DNA of 64,000 nt from Blautia sp. (lineage in GTDB: Bacteria; Bacillota; Clostridia; Lachnospirales; Lachnospiraceae). Each line of letters begins with the position of its first letter. Within the stretch, counting starts at the first letter, position 1. Position numbers and translations under genes: made by a program. Location of the stretch: positions 78,088 through 142,087 of the forward strand of contig JALEJS010000034.1 in NCBI GenBank assembly GCA_022769545.1, given 5' to 3'. The notes under the pieces are model-generated. The model was given only the letters and a program-made list of their open reading frames with translations, was not told where the DNA came from and did no database searches. This document shows, one piece after another, positions 49,295-59,202 of this stretch.

Positions 49295-50260
49295 CTACCG
49301 CAGCGAGATTCGGATCCTTGCTGCAATATCTTCCGCCGTCAGACCGCTGATTTTCATCAGATGCTCATAGCTTCCCGCATGCGGATAAAAATCCTCGATT
49401 CCGATCATCAGCTGCGGTGCTCTCTCTCTCATACCACAGAGCGCCTCCGCCACAGCAGACCCAAGGCCCCCGATCACATTGTGCTCTTCTACCGTGACGA
49501 TCAGTTTGCAGTCTGCATATTTTCTGATTGTCTCCACATCCAGCGGCTTGATGGTATGGACATCCACAACGGTACAGGAAATGCCTTCTTCTTCCAGCTT
49601 TTTCGCTGCTTTGACAGACTCCGAAACCATGGTTCCCGTCGCAAATACCGCAACATCTTCGCCCTCCCTCAGAGAGATTGCCTTTCCGATACAGAAGTCA
49701 TAATCTCCGGAATACACGATCGGCGTCCGCTGTGTTCCTGTGAGCCGGATATAAACCGGCTTTTCACACTGCGCTGCCGCATAGACGCACTTCACCGTCT
49801 CTGTACAGTCTGCCGGTGAAAGAACCACCATATCCGGAATGCTTCTCATAATGGCAATGTCTTCCACACTCATGTGGGTTGCACCCAGGATGCCCACAGA
49901 GTATCCGGAGGTCAGGCCGATCAGCTTCACCGGAAGCTTCATATAGCCCATGGTCACCTTCACCTGGTCCAGCACTCTGGTGGTGGCAAAGGATGCGTAG
50001 GTCGTGGCAAAAACGTTCATTCCCTCTTTTACCATACCACCTGCGACACCGATCATGTTCTGTTCTGCGATTCCCACGTTGTACAGCTTTTCCGGATGTT
50101 TTTCCCGCATCCGCTCCAGCCCCGAGAAAAAGCACAGATCCGCAGTCACCACTGCAAAGTCGTCATCATTGTCCGCCAGATCTGCCGCTGCCAGGCCGAA
50201 AGCTCCGCACGCCCCCAGCATAGACCAGGTTCTGGCATTTCTGCTGTTAAATTCCATCAT
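49295..50260 (-). CDS. Transketolase C-terminal (pyrimidine/TK-C) subunit
   Basis: VGIAEQNMIGVAGGMVKEGMNVFATTYASF; TVDVHTIKPLD-like (VVDVHTIKPLDVETI); EEHNVIGGLGSAVAE. Confidence 0.95.
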   Translation of the reverse strand: MMEFNSRNARTWSMLGACGAFGLAAADLADNDDDFAVVTADLCFFSGLERMREKHPEKLYNVGIAEQNMIGVAGGMVKEGMNVFATTYASFATTRVLDQVKVTMGYMKLPVKLIGLTSGYSVGILGATHMSVEDIAIMRSIPDMVVLSPADCTETVKCVYAAAQCEKPVYIRLTGTQRTPIVYSGDYDFCIGKAISLREGEDVAVFATGTMVSESVKAAKKLEEEGISCTVVDVHTIKPLDVETIRKYADCKLIVTVEEHNVIGGLGSAVAEALCGMRERAPQLMIGIEDFYPHAGSYEHLMKISGLTAEDIAARIRISLR

Positions 50261-51077
50261 GTGCCATTTCCTCCATTGCCTGTAATTCCTGTGCCGATGA
50301 CATTTTTTTATGATGCCAGGAAGGATCATTTTCCATGAAAGAAATTCCCTTTCCCTTTACCGTATCCGCAATGACCGCCAGCGGCCGGTCTGTCCGCCCG
50401 GAAAACGCCGCACAGCATGCCGCCACATCATGACCATCGATACAGCGTACGTCCCAGCCAAAGCTTTTCCATTTTTCCTCCAGCGATTCCAGCTTCAGGA
50501 TCGTCTCTGTGTCTCCGTCATACTGCAGATGATTACGGTCCACAATGGCAACCACATTATTCAGTGAAAACTGTGCTGCCGCCATGGCCGCTTCCCAGAC
50601 GGAGCCCTCATCGCACTCACCGTCTCCCAGTACTACAAAAACTCTGGAAGTATGATTATTCTTATGGCGCATTCCAAGCGCTGCCCCGACAGCCAGTGAC
50701 AGCCCCTGCCCCAGGCTTCCGGTCGAATACTCAATTCCGATTTCCGCGTCCATGCAGGGATGTCCGTATAATCTGGTCTCGTCTTTTTTAAATGTGTCCA
50801 GCTCCTCTTCGGAAAGGATTCCAACCTGCTTCATCGCCGCATACACTGCCGGAACCCCGTGCCCCTTACTGAGGATAAAACGGTCTCTCTCCTCCGAATG
50901 CAGGAGTTCCTTCGAGATGTTCATGACCTCTGCATACAGAGCAGCTGCAATTTCAATCATGGATAAGGTACCTCCGAAATGAGCACCAGAATTTCCCGCC
51001 GCCTTCGCCATCCGCAGCACATCTCTGCGCATTTCTGCGCACATATGATTCAGTTCTTCGATTCGTTTCTGCTCCAT
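50247..51077 (-). CDS. Transketolase N-terminal (TPP-binding) subunit
   Basis: GHGVPAVYA, STGSLGQGLSLAVGAALG, GDGECDEGSVWEAAMAAAQFSLNNVVAIVDRN. Confidence 0.96.
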   Translation of the reverse strand: MEQKRIEELNHMCAEMRRDVLRMAKAAGNSGAHFGGTLSMIEIAAALYAEVMNISKELLHSEERDRFILSKGHGVPAVYAAMKQVGILSEEELDTFKKDETRLYGHPCMDAEIGIEYSTGSLGQGLSLAVGAALGMRHKNNHTSRVFVVLGDGECDEGSVWEAAMAAAQFSLNNVVAIVDRNHLQYDGDTETILKLESLEEKWKSFGWDVRCIDGHDVAACCAAFSGRTDRPLAVIADTVKGKGISFMENDPSWHHKKMSSAQELQAMEEMAHDGI

Positions 51078-51085
51078 ATACTACC

Positions 51086-51838
51086 TCACTTTGATCCGCC
51101 ATCCACACGAAGTGTCTGTCCGGTCACAAAAGATGCCTCATCCGATGCCAGCCATGCAACTGCCGCTGCAACCTCCTCCGGCCGTCCCAGTCGCTCCATC
51201 AGAGAACTGTTCACCATATCCGCATATGTTTTTTCTGTCATCTGGTTGGCCATATCTGTGTCCAGAAGTCCGGGCGCAACCGCATTGACACGTATGCCGT
51301 ACTTGATCAGCTCCGCCGCAAGCGTCTTTGTCTCCGCAATGACCGTTGCCTTGGAAGCCCCGTACGCACAGTTTCCCTCATTCAGATCAAATCCGGTAAT
51401 GGATGCGATATTGACAATGGAACCTCCCATCTTTGTCCGGCGCATCTTTGCACTGATGCTCTGAATGATCACAAGAGAAGAAAAAACATTGATGTCAAAT
51501 ACCCTCTTGATCTCCTCCACCGAAGTCATCTGCAGATATCCGCCATGAGCAATTCCCGCATTGTTGACCAGAATGTCGATATTTTCACCTTTTTTTCCAC
51601 ACACACTTCTCAGCTGACTTTTGATTGCATCCGTATCACTTACGTCAAAATAGACCGGCTCAATCTCCAGCTGGTATTTGTCTGCCACTTCTTTTATCTG
51701 TGTCTCAAATTCCTCCGACTGCTTCCGGGCATGGGCGTATATTTTCCTGCAGCCTTCTTTTGCAAATTTTTCTACGATGGCTTTTCCCAGCCCCCGGTTG
51801 CATCCCGTCACAAATGCTGTTTTGTCTTTTAATATCAT
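51086..51838 (-). CDS. SDR family oxidoreductase (FabG-like)
   Basis: KTAFVTGCNRGLGKAIVEKFA, NNAGIAHGG, YGASKATVIAETK (YxxxK). Confidence 0.95.
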   Translation of the reverse strand: MILKDKTAFVTGCNRGLGKAIVEKFAKEGCRKIYAHARKQSEEFETQIKEVADKYQLEIEPVYFDVSDTDAIKSQLRSVCGKKGENIDILVNNAGIAHGGYLQMTSVEEIKRVFDINVFSSLVIIQSISAKMRRTKMGGSIVNIASITGFDLNEGNCAYGASKATVIAETKTLAAELIKYGIRVNAVAPGLLDTDMANQMTEKTYADMVNSSLMERLGRPEEVAAAVAWLASDEASFVTGQTLRVDGGSK

Positions 51839-51858
51839 AATATCTCCTTATTATGTCT

Positions 51859-53085
51859 CTATCGCACCCGGATGGTCCTTGACAGCTGCTGCAGCAGCTG
51901 ATAACCGTCCCAGATAAATTCGAAATCCATGGACTGTCCCATCGGAACGATCCGGTCTACCCCCTGCAGCCCTTTTGCAAGCAGGGAATCAAACATGGAG
52001 CTTTCCCCGATATAGGTAATGGTCTGACAATGCGTATTGCTGCAGACCGCCTCCAGTTCGTCGATATTTTCACAGTCATACTCAAAAAAGTATCCGCTGT
52101 TGTCCTTCAGTTCCATGATCGTATCGTCCAGTGTCTCCACATGCATCCGCACGATCCGGTTATCCTGCGCCGGCTCTTTGCGCACCCCTTCTCTGGCAGC
52201 CGCCAGAAGAAAGGCACTGGTCAGCTTGTTCACAGCCTGAACCGGCTGCAGCTCATATTTCTCCTTCACAAGAGCATACAGCTCCGACCAAAAGCACTCC
52301 TTCGCCTCACAGATCCTGCTTCCTGTCCAGATGACTGCTCTGGGCGATGTACACGCATTCTGATCTGTCAGATAGGTATCATTATAGAAATCCTGTGCCG
52401 TTTTCTTTTTGTCACATTCGCTCAGGTATTTGTCTGCGTCAATCACCGCCAGAGAATAACGGTCCGCAAACGTGATTTCCACCCCTCTGGCCTGCAGAGG
52501 AGATTTCCGGATCTCACCGATCGTCCGGTCACCGCCCCAGATCACGCGGCCGCCTGCATATTCAGACAGTGCATCATTGATATCCTTCTCATGTCCGTAC
52601 TGAACCAGAACGATATATGGGCGCATCTGCCCGTTTTCCTCCAGACACTCACGGATAGCTCTGTTAATCAGTGTCACCTGCTCAAAGGATTTTGACGGAA
52701 TTTTTACCACATTTGCATTGCCGCCAAGCAGTCCTGTCACCAGTGAATAGGCATAATTTACCGGAACATTGGAAGGCGCAATATGGAAAATCATTCCCCG
52801 TCCCACACTGTGGCAGCCTTCTGCCGTACTGCCGTAGGTTTTTTTCAGTTCCAGCAGGCTGCCCTTACGGATCCAGAATGCAAAGGTAACCACATCCGGA
52901 AATCTGCGGGAAGCTCTGTCTGCGAGAATTTTCTTCGATAAGCAGTTCAGAAACTCCACCACGGAATCATCAAAAAGAGGCCGAACAGGAACATTCGGCA
53001 TTTCACATAAAATGTTTTCATTTCCAACTGCATACGTAAGACCGTGCAGCTTTTCTCTATTTAAATTTCTCTGCATAGGTATCAC
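51859..53085 (-). CDS. LuxC-like acyl-CoA/acyl-protein reductase (GTG start, or ATG at 53076)
   Basis: HIAPSNVPVNYAYSLVTGLLGGNANVVKIPSK; catalytic-Cys region DQNACTSPRAVIWTG. Confidence 0.92.
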   Translation of the reverse strand: MIPMQRNLNREKLHGLTYAVGNENILCEMPNVPVRPLFDDSVVEFLNCLSKKILADRASRRFPDVVTFAFWIRKGSLLELKKTYGSTAEGCHSVGRGMIFHIAPSNVPVNYAYSLVTGLLGGNANVVKIPSKSFEQVTLINRAIRECLEENGQMRPYIVLVQYGHEKDINDALSEYAGGRVIWGGDRTIGEIRKSPLQARGVEITFADRYSLAVIDADKYLSECDKKKTAQDFYNDTYLTDQNACTSPRAVIWTGSRICEAKECFWSELYALVKEKYELQPVQAVNKLTSAFLLAAAREGVRKEPAQDNRIVRMHVETLDDTIMELKDNSGYFFEYDCENIDELEAVCSNTHCQTITYIGESSMFDSLLAKGLQGVDRIVPMGQSMDFEFIWDGYQLLQQLSRTIRVR

Positions 53086-54193
53086 TGCACCCCCTTATTT
53101 CTGCATTTTTTAACCGGCCAAGTATTTTGAAGTATTTTCCTTTTCTGCCGCAGGGACAGTCGTCCTCTCCCAGCAGGATTCCCTCATCCTCCGTCAGAAG
53201 AGAATGCCCCGGATAGGACTGCGGAATCATGGAAACCACCTGAACGATTCCCTTCTCACCCACCGGTGCCGGCGCAAAGGTAACAGGATCCCGGACAATC
53301 ACATCCGAGAAAATGGAAGCATGAAGATGTCCATACTCACACTGCATATAAATACAGCCGGTCTGCTCCACCATTCCGTAATAGTCATGAATATTGGACA
53401 GACCGCAAACCTCCTGGAACCGTTTTTTGAAATCCTCCTGGCTGACCGCCTGGCTGATTAGTTTCTTCCATCCTCCGCCGTGAATCATCACCGCATTGGA
53501 AAAATCAAACACGGTTCCCTGCTCTTTCAGACGCACCAGTTCCTGATAAAAGTGCTGCCAGATCATAAAGGTAAATCCAAACAGCAAAATACGCTTTCCG
53601 GCATGCTTCTGCAGGAAAGCCTGTACCGCCTCGATATCCAGCTGCATATCGTCATTCAATGCATAGGTCTTATCCAGTCCGAAAATGGAAAAGCCCAGAA
53701 TTCCCGCACCGCGGGCGGAGAACATGGCACGGTTTTTCACCACAGAGGGACAGTCAATGATCAGCATGGGCATACGTGAGGATCCGGTAAAGTCTGACAC
53801 GATCTTTACCATGGTTTTCTGCTGGTTTGACGCTGTCGCCCGGTCCAGATATATTTTTGAGACAGCCTGACCCGTTGTTCCGGAGGATGTCATGGTTTTG
53901 AATATCTCCTCATCCGGAACCGATTTCAGATCCAGTTCTTTAAACAGTCTTACCGGAAGGAACGGAAGATCATAATAGGTTTTCTCTGTACCGTCAAATT
54001 TCTGCAGCTCCTGTTCATTCAGTCCGACGCTTTCTGCCATTCTCCGGTAAGCTTCACAGTTCCGGAAATGATGAAGTGTCAGATCTGCCTGACGCTTTGT
54101 CATACATTGTATTTTTGCTTCCTTATCCAGAGAATATGGCGCAATATCCAGTATTTTTTCGTATTCCATAATGCCCCCTGCTATAATTTTCAA
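53057..54193 (-). CDS. LuxE/PaaK-like acyl-protein synthetase
   Basis: TMTSSGTTGQAVSKIYLD; DYYGMVEQTGCIY; CPCGRKGKYFKILGRLKNAEIRGCSDT. Confidence 0.92.
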   Translation of the reverse strand: MKIIAGGIMEYEKILDIAPYSLDKEAKIQCMTKRQADLTLHHFRNCEAYRRMAESVGLNEQELQKFDGTEKTYYDLPFLPVRLFKELDLKSVPDEEIFKTMTSSGTTGQAVSKIYLDRATASNQQKTMVKIVSDFTGSSRMPMLIIDCPSVVKNRAMFSARGAGILGFSIFGLDKTYALNDDMQLDIEAVQAFLQKHAGKRILLFGFTFMIWQHFYQELVRLKEQGTVFDFSNAVMIHGGGWKKLISQAVSQEDFKKRFQEVCGLSNIHDYYGMVEQTGCIYMQCEYGHLHASIFSDVIVRDPVTFAPAPVGEKGIVQVVSMIPQSYPGHSLLTEDEGILLGEDDCPCGRKGKYFKILGRLKNAEIRGCSDTYAEKFK

Positions 54194-55599
54194 GAATAGT
54201 AAGCGGTTAATTTTTTATATAATACCTTGCCGGCATCATTTTTCGGGATCTCATCGATTTTGATCACCCGGATTGCCGCATGGTTAAAGCCTGTTTTTTC
54301 CACCACAAAATCCTTTACCGGCTCCACCTGACGCTCATCGGTCACAAAAATGTACAGATGGTCGTCCACGCCTGAGCTGGCACATTCCATAAAATCAAAT
54401 TTTGACTTGATGAGACGATCCAGTTCATCCAGATTAATGCGGTTTCCGTATATTTTCAGGAAGCGCTTTTTCCTTCCCACAATATAAAAGAATCCGTCCT
54501 CATCCTTCTGAGCCATATCGCCGGTCTCCAGCCTTCCGCCTCGCTCATCGCCTTTCGCCAGATCCTCTCTGCACTCTGCATATCCCAGCGTCACGTTAGG
54601 ACCCTCGTAGATCAGCTCACCGGTCACCTGCGTTTCCTGAATTTCCTTTCCGTTCACATCAATGATGCTGAGCGTTCCGCCCGGAATGGCAATTCCCATG
54701 GAGCCGATCTTCTGAACGGCATACTCTGCCGGCAGATATCCCATACGCGCGGTCGCTTCACACTGACCGTACATAACAATAAATTTCCGCTGATTGGCAA
54801 AGGCATTTTCCGCAAATTTTTTGTGCAGCTCCACAGACAGTTTTCCGCCGGCCTGCGTACTGTAACGCAAAGACGGAAGCTCCATTCTGTAAAATCTCAG
54901 TTTATCCAGTATCTCATAGGTATACGGAACGCCGCCGAAGCTGGTGGCCTCCTGCTCCCTGAAAAATTTCCAGAATTCCTTCTGCATCAGTGTTTTTTCT
55001 GTCATCAGAAGCGTCGCTCCGACAAAGAAATGACTGTTGATAATAGACAGCCCATACGTATAGTTCATGGGAAGTGTGGAAATCGGACGCTCAGTGTCAT
55101 CCAGTTCCAGATATTCCACGATCGACCGTGCATTGCTCTCCACATTGCGGTAACTCTGACGCACAAATTTGGGGCTTCCCGTAGATCCGGATGTGGTCAG
55201 AAGAAGCCCGAGCTCGGGATACAGTTCATAATCCGTCTCAAATCCGGTCTTCAGCAGCTGGTATCCGTAACGGGAAAATACAGACTCCATTCCTGCAAAA
55301 AACTCCCGGTTCTCATCCGGTGTCCAGATGTACGCGGGATGGTACACCTGAATCAGATGCTCCAGAAGCTCCGTTTCCAGATGGGCATTCAGCATGACCG
55401 GAACGATCCGGTGGTTCATGAAGGACGCATACCCTGCCACCGATCCAATTGTATTTGTACATAACGAAAAGACCACACAACGTCTTCCGACTTTTTGCGC
55501 AATCTCTTCTCCGAAATCTTCCAATTCAGAATAGCTGACCATATTCCCGGCATCGTCGATTATGGCCGTCTTCTCTCCATACTCTTTAAAATTCCACAT
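54190..55599 (-). CDS. AMP-binding acyl-CoA/acyl-ACP ligase
   Basis: LLTTSGSTGSPKFVRQSYRN; MYGQCEATARMGYLP; LETGDMAQKDEDGFFYIVGRKKRFLKIYGNRINLDEL. Confidence 0.95.
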   Translation of the reverse strand: MWNFKEYGEKTAIIDDAGNMVSYSELEDFGEEIAQKVGRRCVVFSLCTNTIGSVAGYASFMNHRIVPVMLNAHLETELLEHLIQVYHPAYIWTPDENREFFAGMESVFSRYGYQLLKTGFETDYELYPELGLLLTTSGSTGSPKFVRQSYRNVESNARSIVEYLELDDTERPISTLPMNYTYGLSIINSHFFVGATLLMTEKTLMQKEFWKFFREQEATSFGGVPYTYEILDKLRFYRMELPSLRYSTQAGGKLSVELHKKFAENAFANQRKFIVMYGQCEATARMGYLPAEYAVQKIGSMGIAIPGGTLSIIDVNGKEIQETQVTGELIYEGPNVTLGYAECREDLAKGDERGGRLETGDMAQKDEDGFFYIVGRKKRFLKIYGNRINLDELDRLIKSKFDFMECASSGVDDHLYIFVTDERQVEPVKDFVVEKTGFNHAAIRVIKIDEIPKNDAGKVLYKKLTAYYS

Positions 55600-55879
55600 T
55601 ATAATGATCCTTCAGTAATTCCATACCTTTCTCAAAAGAGTTAAAGTCAATAATATCATCGGTGTCCATCATGATGTCGAACGCGTCTTCCAGCATGGCA
55701 ACCAGATTCATATGTCCCACAGAATCCCATGCAGGAATTCCTGTGTACTCCAGTCCCGGAAGAACACTTTCCTCCACTTCAAATGCATCCACAAATGCTT
55801 TTACATATAATTCTTTATTTGTCATCTCTTTTTTCCATGAACCGCGGCGTCCGGATTTCCGTTTTTTTGCTTCGGCCAT
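55586..55879 (-). CDS. Acyl carrier protein with basic N-terminal extension
   Basis: GIPAWDSVGHMNLVAMLEDAFDI (4'-phosphopantetheine Ser motif); strong RBS AAGGAG before MAEAKKRKSGRRGSWKKEM. Confidence 0.9.
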   Translation of the reverse strand: MAEAKKRKSGRRGSWKKEMTNKELYVKAFVDAFEVEESVLPGLEYTGIPAWDSVGHMNLVAMLEDAFDIMMDTDDIIDFNSFEKGMELLKDHYNVEF

Positions 55880-55927
55880 GTTTACTCCTTATTTTATTTT
55901 ATCTGATATTTCAATCATCTGATTATA

Positions 55928-55956
55928 AGATTAGCCTATATTCCGCCGTTTGTCAA
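55928..55956 (-). promoter_or_regulatory. Promoter of the ACP/LuxE/LuxC/TK operon
   Basis: Minus strand TTGACA-17 bp-TAATCT, overlapping the 3' end of the MBL gene. Confidence 0.5.
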
Positions 55957-56652
55957 CCTTCCATCACTGCCCAGAAAGGGGCGCAGCCGCTCCAGACGGT
56001 CTACCTCTCCATGTCCGGGACAGACCATGAGACCATCAGGAAAGCTTTCCAGAATGGGGCGGGTGATCTGCTCCAGACGCACGGGACTTCCGCTGTAAAA
56101 CCGGGTGATGGTAGGGTGTCCGTTTACCAGACTGTCACCCGTAAAGATACAGCAGTCATCTGCCAGGATGCTGATACTCCCCTCCGTGTGTCCCGGCGTA
56201 AACCGGATCGTCAGATTATGATCCTTCCACACCAGGCGCTCCCGATCCTTCAGCAGCACATCCGGAACAATGGAAACCGGACGGATATCCATGGCATCTA
56301 CGGCTGCCCGGTCCGTCCCCTTTCTCAGAAGCAGCAGCGCCCGGTAATGTCTCGACATATTCTGTTCTTCATTCTTCAGATTTTCCGCAGCATTTTCCCC
56401 TGCATATACGCTGCATTCATACAGCGACTGCAGCCAGGGCACACCTCCGGTATGGTCCCAGTGCTCATGGGTCAGAAGAATGGTCAGTCTCCGGATTCCG
56501 TTCTCATCCAGCAGACGTTTCAGTTCCTCTGTGCGGAAGGTATCAATGATCAGTCCCTCATCTTCCTGAAGTATCACATACATATTCGCATCGTTTACCG
56601 GCTGCGTAAACTGATATACAGTCAGGTCCGGTGATATATTTAATCGTTTCAT
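55936..56652 (-). CDS. MBL-fold metallo-hydrolase
   Basis: LLTHEHWDHTGGVPWL, FTPGHTEGSISIL, FTGDSLV, CPGHGEVD. Confidence 0.95.
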   Translation of the reverse strand: MKRLNISPDLTVYQFTQPVNDANMYVILQEDEGLIIDTFRTEELKRLLDENGIRRLTILLTHEHWDHTGGVPWLQSLYECSVYAGENAAENLKNEEQNMSRHYRALLLLRKGTDRAAVDAMDIRPVSIVPDVLLKDRERLVWKDHNLTIRFTPGHTEGSISILADDCCIFTGDSLVNGHPTITRFYSGSPVRLEQITRPILESFPDGLMVCPGHGEVDRLERLRPFLGSDGRLTNGGI

Positions 56653-56728
56653 CTGTTTTTCTCTGTAAAAAAATGATATTAAGATCAAAGGCAAAGCCGT
56701 TCAGCTTTGCCTTATCATCCTTCACTGA

Positions 56729-59191
56729 TTATTTATTCTTTACAATTACCTTGTCCAGATGCCAGATATCATCCACATATTCCTGGATGGTTCTGTCAGA
56801 GGAGAATTTTCCGCTGCATGCAGTATTCAGAAGAGCCATCTTTGCCCAGCGTTTCTCATCGCGGTATGCTTCTTCCACGCGTTTCTGCGCCTCTGCGTAG
56901 GAACGGAAGTCTGCCAGGATGAAATATCTGTCTGCGCGGTCTGTATTCTTTGTCGTAAGAAGAGAATCATACAGGTCGCGGAACAGTTCCGTATCACGGG
57001 AGAAGGTTCCGTTGATCAGCTGCATCAGCACATTGCGGATCTCCCAGTCTGTATTGTAGATCACGTTCGGATCATATCCGCCGTTGTTTTCATAGTTGAT
57101 TACCTCATCGGAGGACAGACCGAAGATAAATGCATTCTCTGCACCTACTTCCTCAACGATCTCCACATTTGCTCCGTCCATGGTTCCCAGCGTAGGTGCT
57201 CCGTTCAGCATGAACTTCATGTTTCCGGTACCGGATGCCTCTTTACTTGCCGTGGAAATCTGTTCGGAAACATCTGCTGCCGCAAAAATCATTTCGGCAT
57301 TGGATACACGGTAGTTCTCAATGAATACAACCTTGATCTTTCCATTGATGGAAGCGTCGTTGTTTACCACATCTGCCACAGAGTTGATCAGCTTGATGAT
57401 CTTCTTTGCGGTATGATATCCGGCAGATGCCTTGGCGCCGAAAATAAATGTTCTTGGATAGAAATCCATTTCCGGATGCATCTTGATCTGATCATACAGA
57501 TAGATCACATGCAGAATGTTCAGCAGCTGACGCTTGTACTCATGAAGTCTCTTAACCTGTACATCGAAGATAGAACGCGGATCCACTTCCACACCGTTGT
57601 GCTCCAGAATGTATTTTGCAAGACGAACCTTGTTCTGGTATTTGATATTCATAAATTCCTGCTGCGCCTTCTCGTCATCTGCATAAATCTTCAGCTTGCT
57701 GATCTGAGAAAGATCTGTGATCCATTCCGGTCCGATATGGTCTGTTACCCAGTTTGCCAGAAGCGGGTTTCCGTGAAGCAGGAAACGTCTCTGTGTGATA
57801 CCGTTGGTTTTATTGTTGAATTTCTCCGGCATCATCTCCTAGAAATCTCTCAGCTCCTGGTTTTTCAGGATCTCTGTGTGAAGGCGTGCCACACCGTTTA
57901 CGGAATATCCTGCCACGATTGCCAGATGAGCCATCTTTACCTGTCCGTCATAGATGATTGCCATCTTTTTGATCTTTTCGTAATTGCCCGGATATCTCTG
58001 CTGAATCTGCTCAATAAAGCGGCGGTTGATTTCCTCCACGATCTGATATACACGGGGAAGCAGTCTGGAGAACAGCTCGATCGGCCATTTCTCAAGAGCT
58101 TCCGCCATAATGGTATGGTTGGTATAGGCAACACAGTGTGTGGTGATATCCCATGCCTCATCCCAGCCAAGTCCCTCTTCGTCAAGAAGGATACGCATCA
58201 GCTCTGCAACCGCAACCGTCGGATGTGTATCATTCATCTGGAAGACTGCTTTCTTCGGAAGATCATGAATATCGCTGTGATTCTTTTTGAATTTTGCGAT
58301 GGCTGCCTGAAGAGATGCAGATACAAAGAAATACTGCTGTTTCAGACGAAGCTCTTTTCCTGCCATGTGGTTGTCGTTCGGGTAAAGAACCTCAACCAGG
58401 TTTCTTGCCAGGTTTTCCTGCTCAACCGCTTTCTTATAATCACCCTTGTCAAAGGAGTCCAGACCGAAATCAATGATCGGCTCTGCATCCCAGATGCGCA
58501 GTGCATTGACGATTTTATTGTCATATCCGACGATAGGCATGTCGAACGGTACGGCTCTGACAGACTGATATCCCTCGTGGATAAATTTGTTCTGTCTCTT
58601 AACCGGATCGTACTCTACGCGGACATAGCCGCCGAACTTAACCTCTTTTGCATATTCCGGACGACGCAGTTCAAAAGGATAGCCGTTTTTCAGCCAGTTA
58701 TCCGGCGCTTCGATCTGGAAACCATCCTTGATTTCCTGTTTGAACATACCATAACGGTAACGGATACCGCAGCCGTATGCACAGTAATTCAGAGTTGCAA
58801 GAGAGTCAATGAAGCAGGCTGCCAGTCTTCCCAGACCGCCGTTTCCCAGTGCAGGATCCGGCTCCTGATCTTCGATAACATTCAGATCAAGTCCCAGTTC
58901 CTCCAGTGCTTCTTTTACCTCTTCATATGCACAGAGATTGATCAGGTTGTTTCCAAGCGCACGTCCCATCAGGAACTCCATAGACATATAGTAGACGATC
59001 TTCGGATCCTCTTCCTCGTATGCATTCTGGGATTCCATCCAGTTGTCAATGATAACGTCCTTAACTGTATAGCTTACTGCCTGAAAAATCTGCTCCTGGG
59101 TTGCCTCCTCAAGCTTTTTCCGGTACAGGTACTTAACGTTTTCTTTGACGCTTTTCTTGAATGCCTCTTTCTTAAACTGCTTATCGATCAC
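56729..59191 (-). pseudogene. glgP: Glycogen/alpha-glucan phosphorylase interrupted by one in-frame TAG (57839-57841); N-part 57839..59191, C-part 56729..57835
   Basis: N-part ends ARLHTEILKNQELRDF*, then E MMPEKFNNKTNGITQRRFLLHGNPLLANW in the same frame; PLP region KASGTGNMKFMLNGAPTLGTMDGANVEI in C-part; GTG start at 59191 with AGGAGG. Confidence 0.9.
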
Positions 59192-59202
59192 GTTTCTTCC
59201 TC

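Noticed and set aside
57839-57841. TAG as pyrrolysine or genome-wide recoding
   Set aside because: TAG is an ordinary stop for mfd, ileS and the MBL gene in the same window; no tRNA-Pyl or pylS seen.
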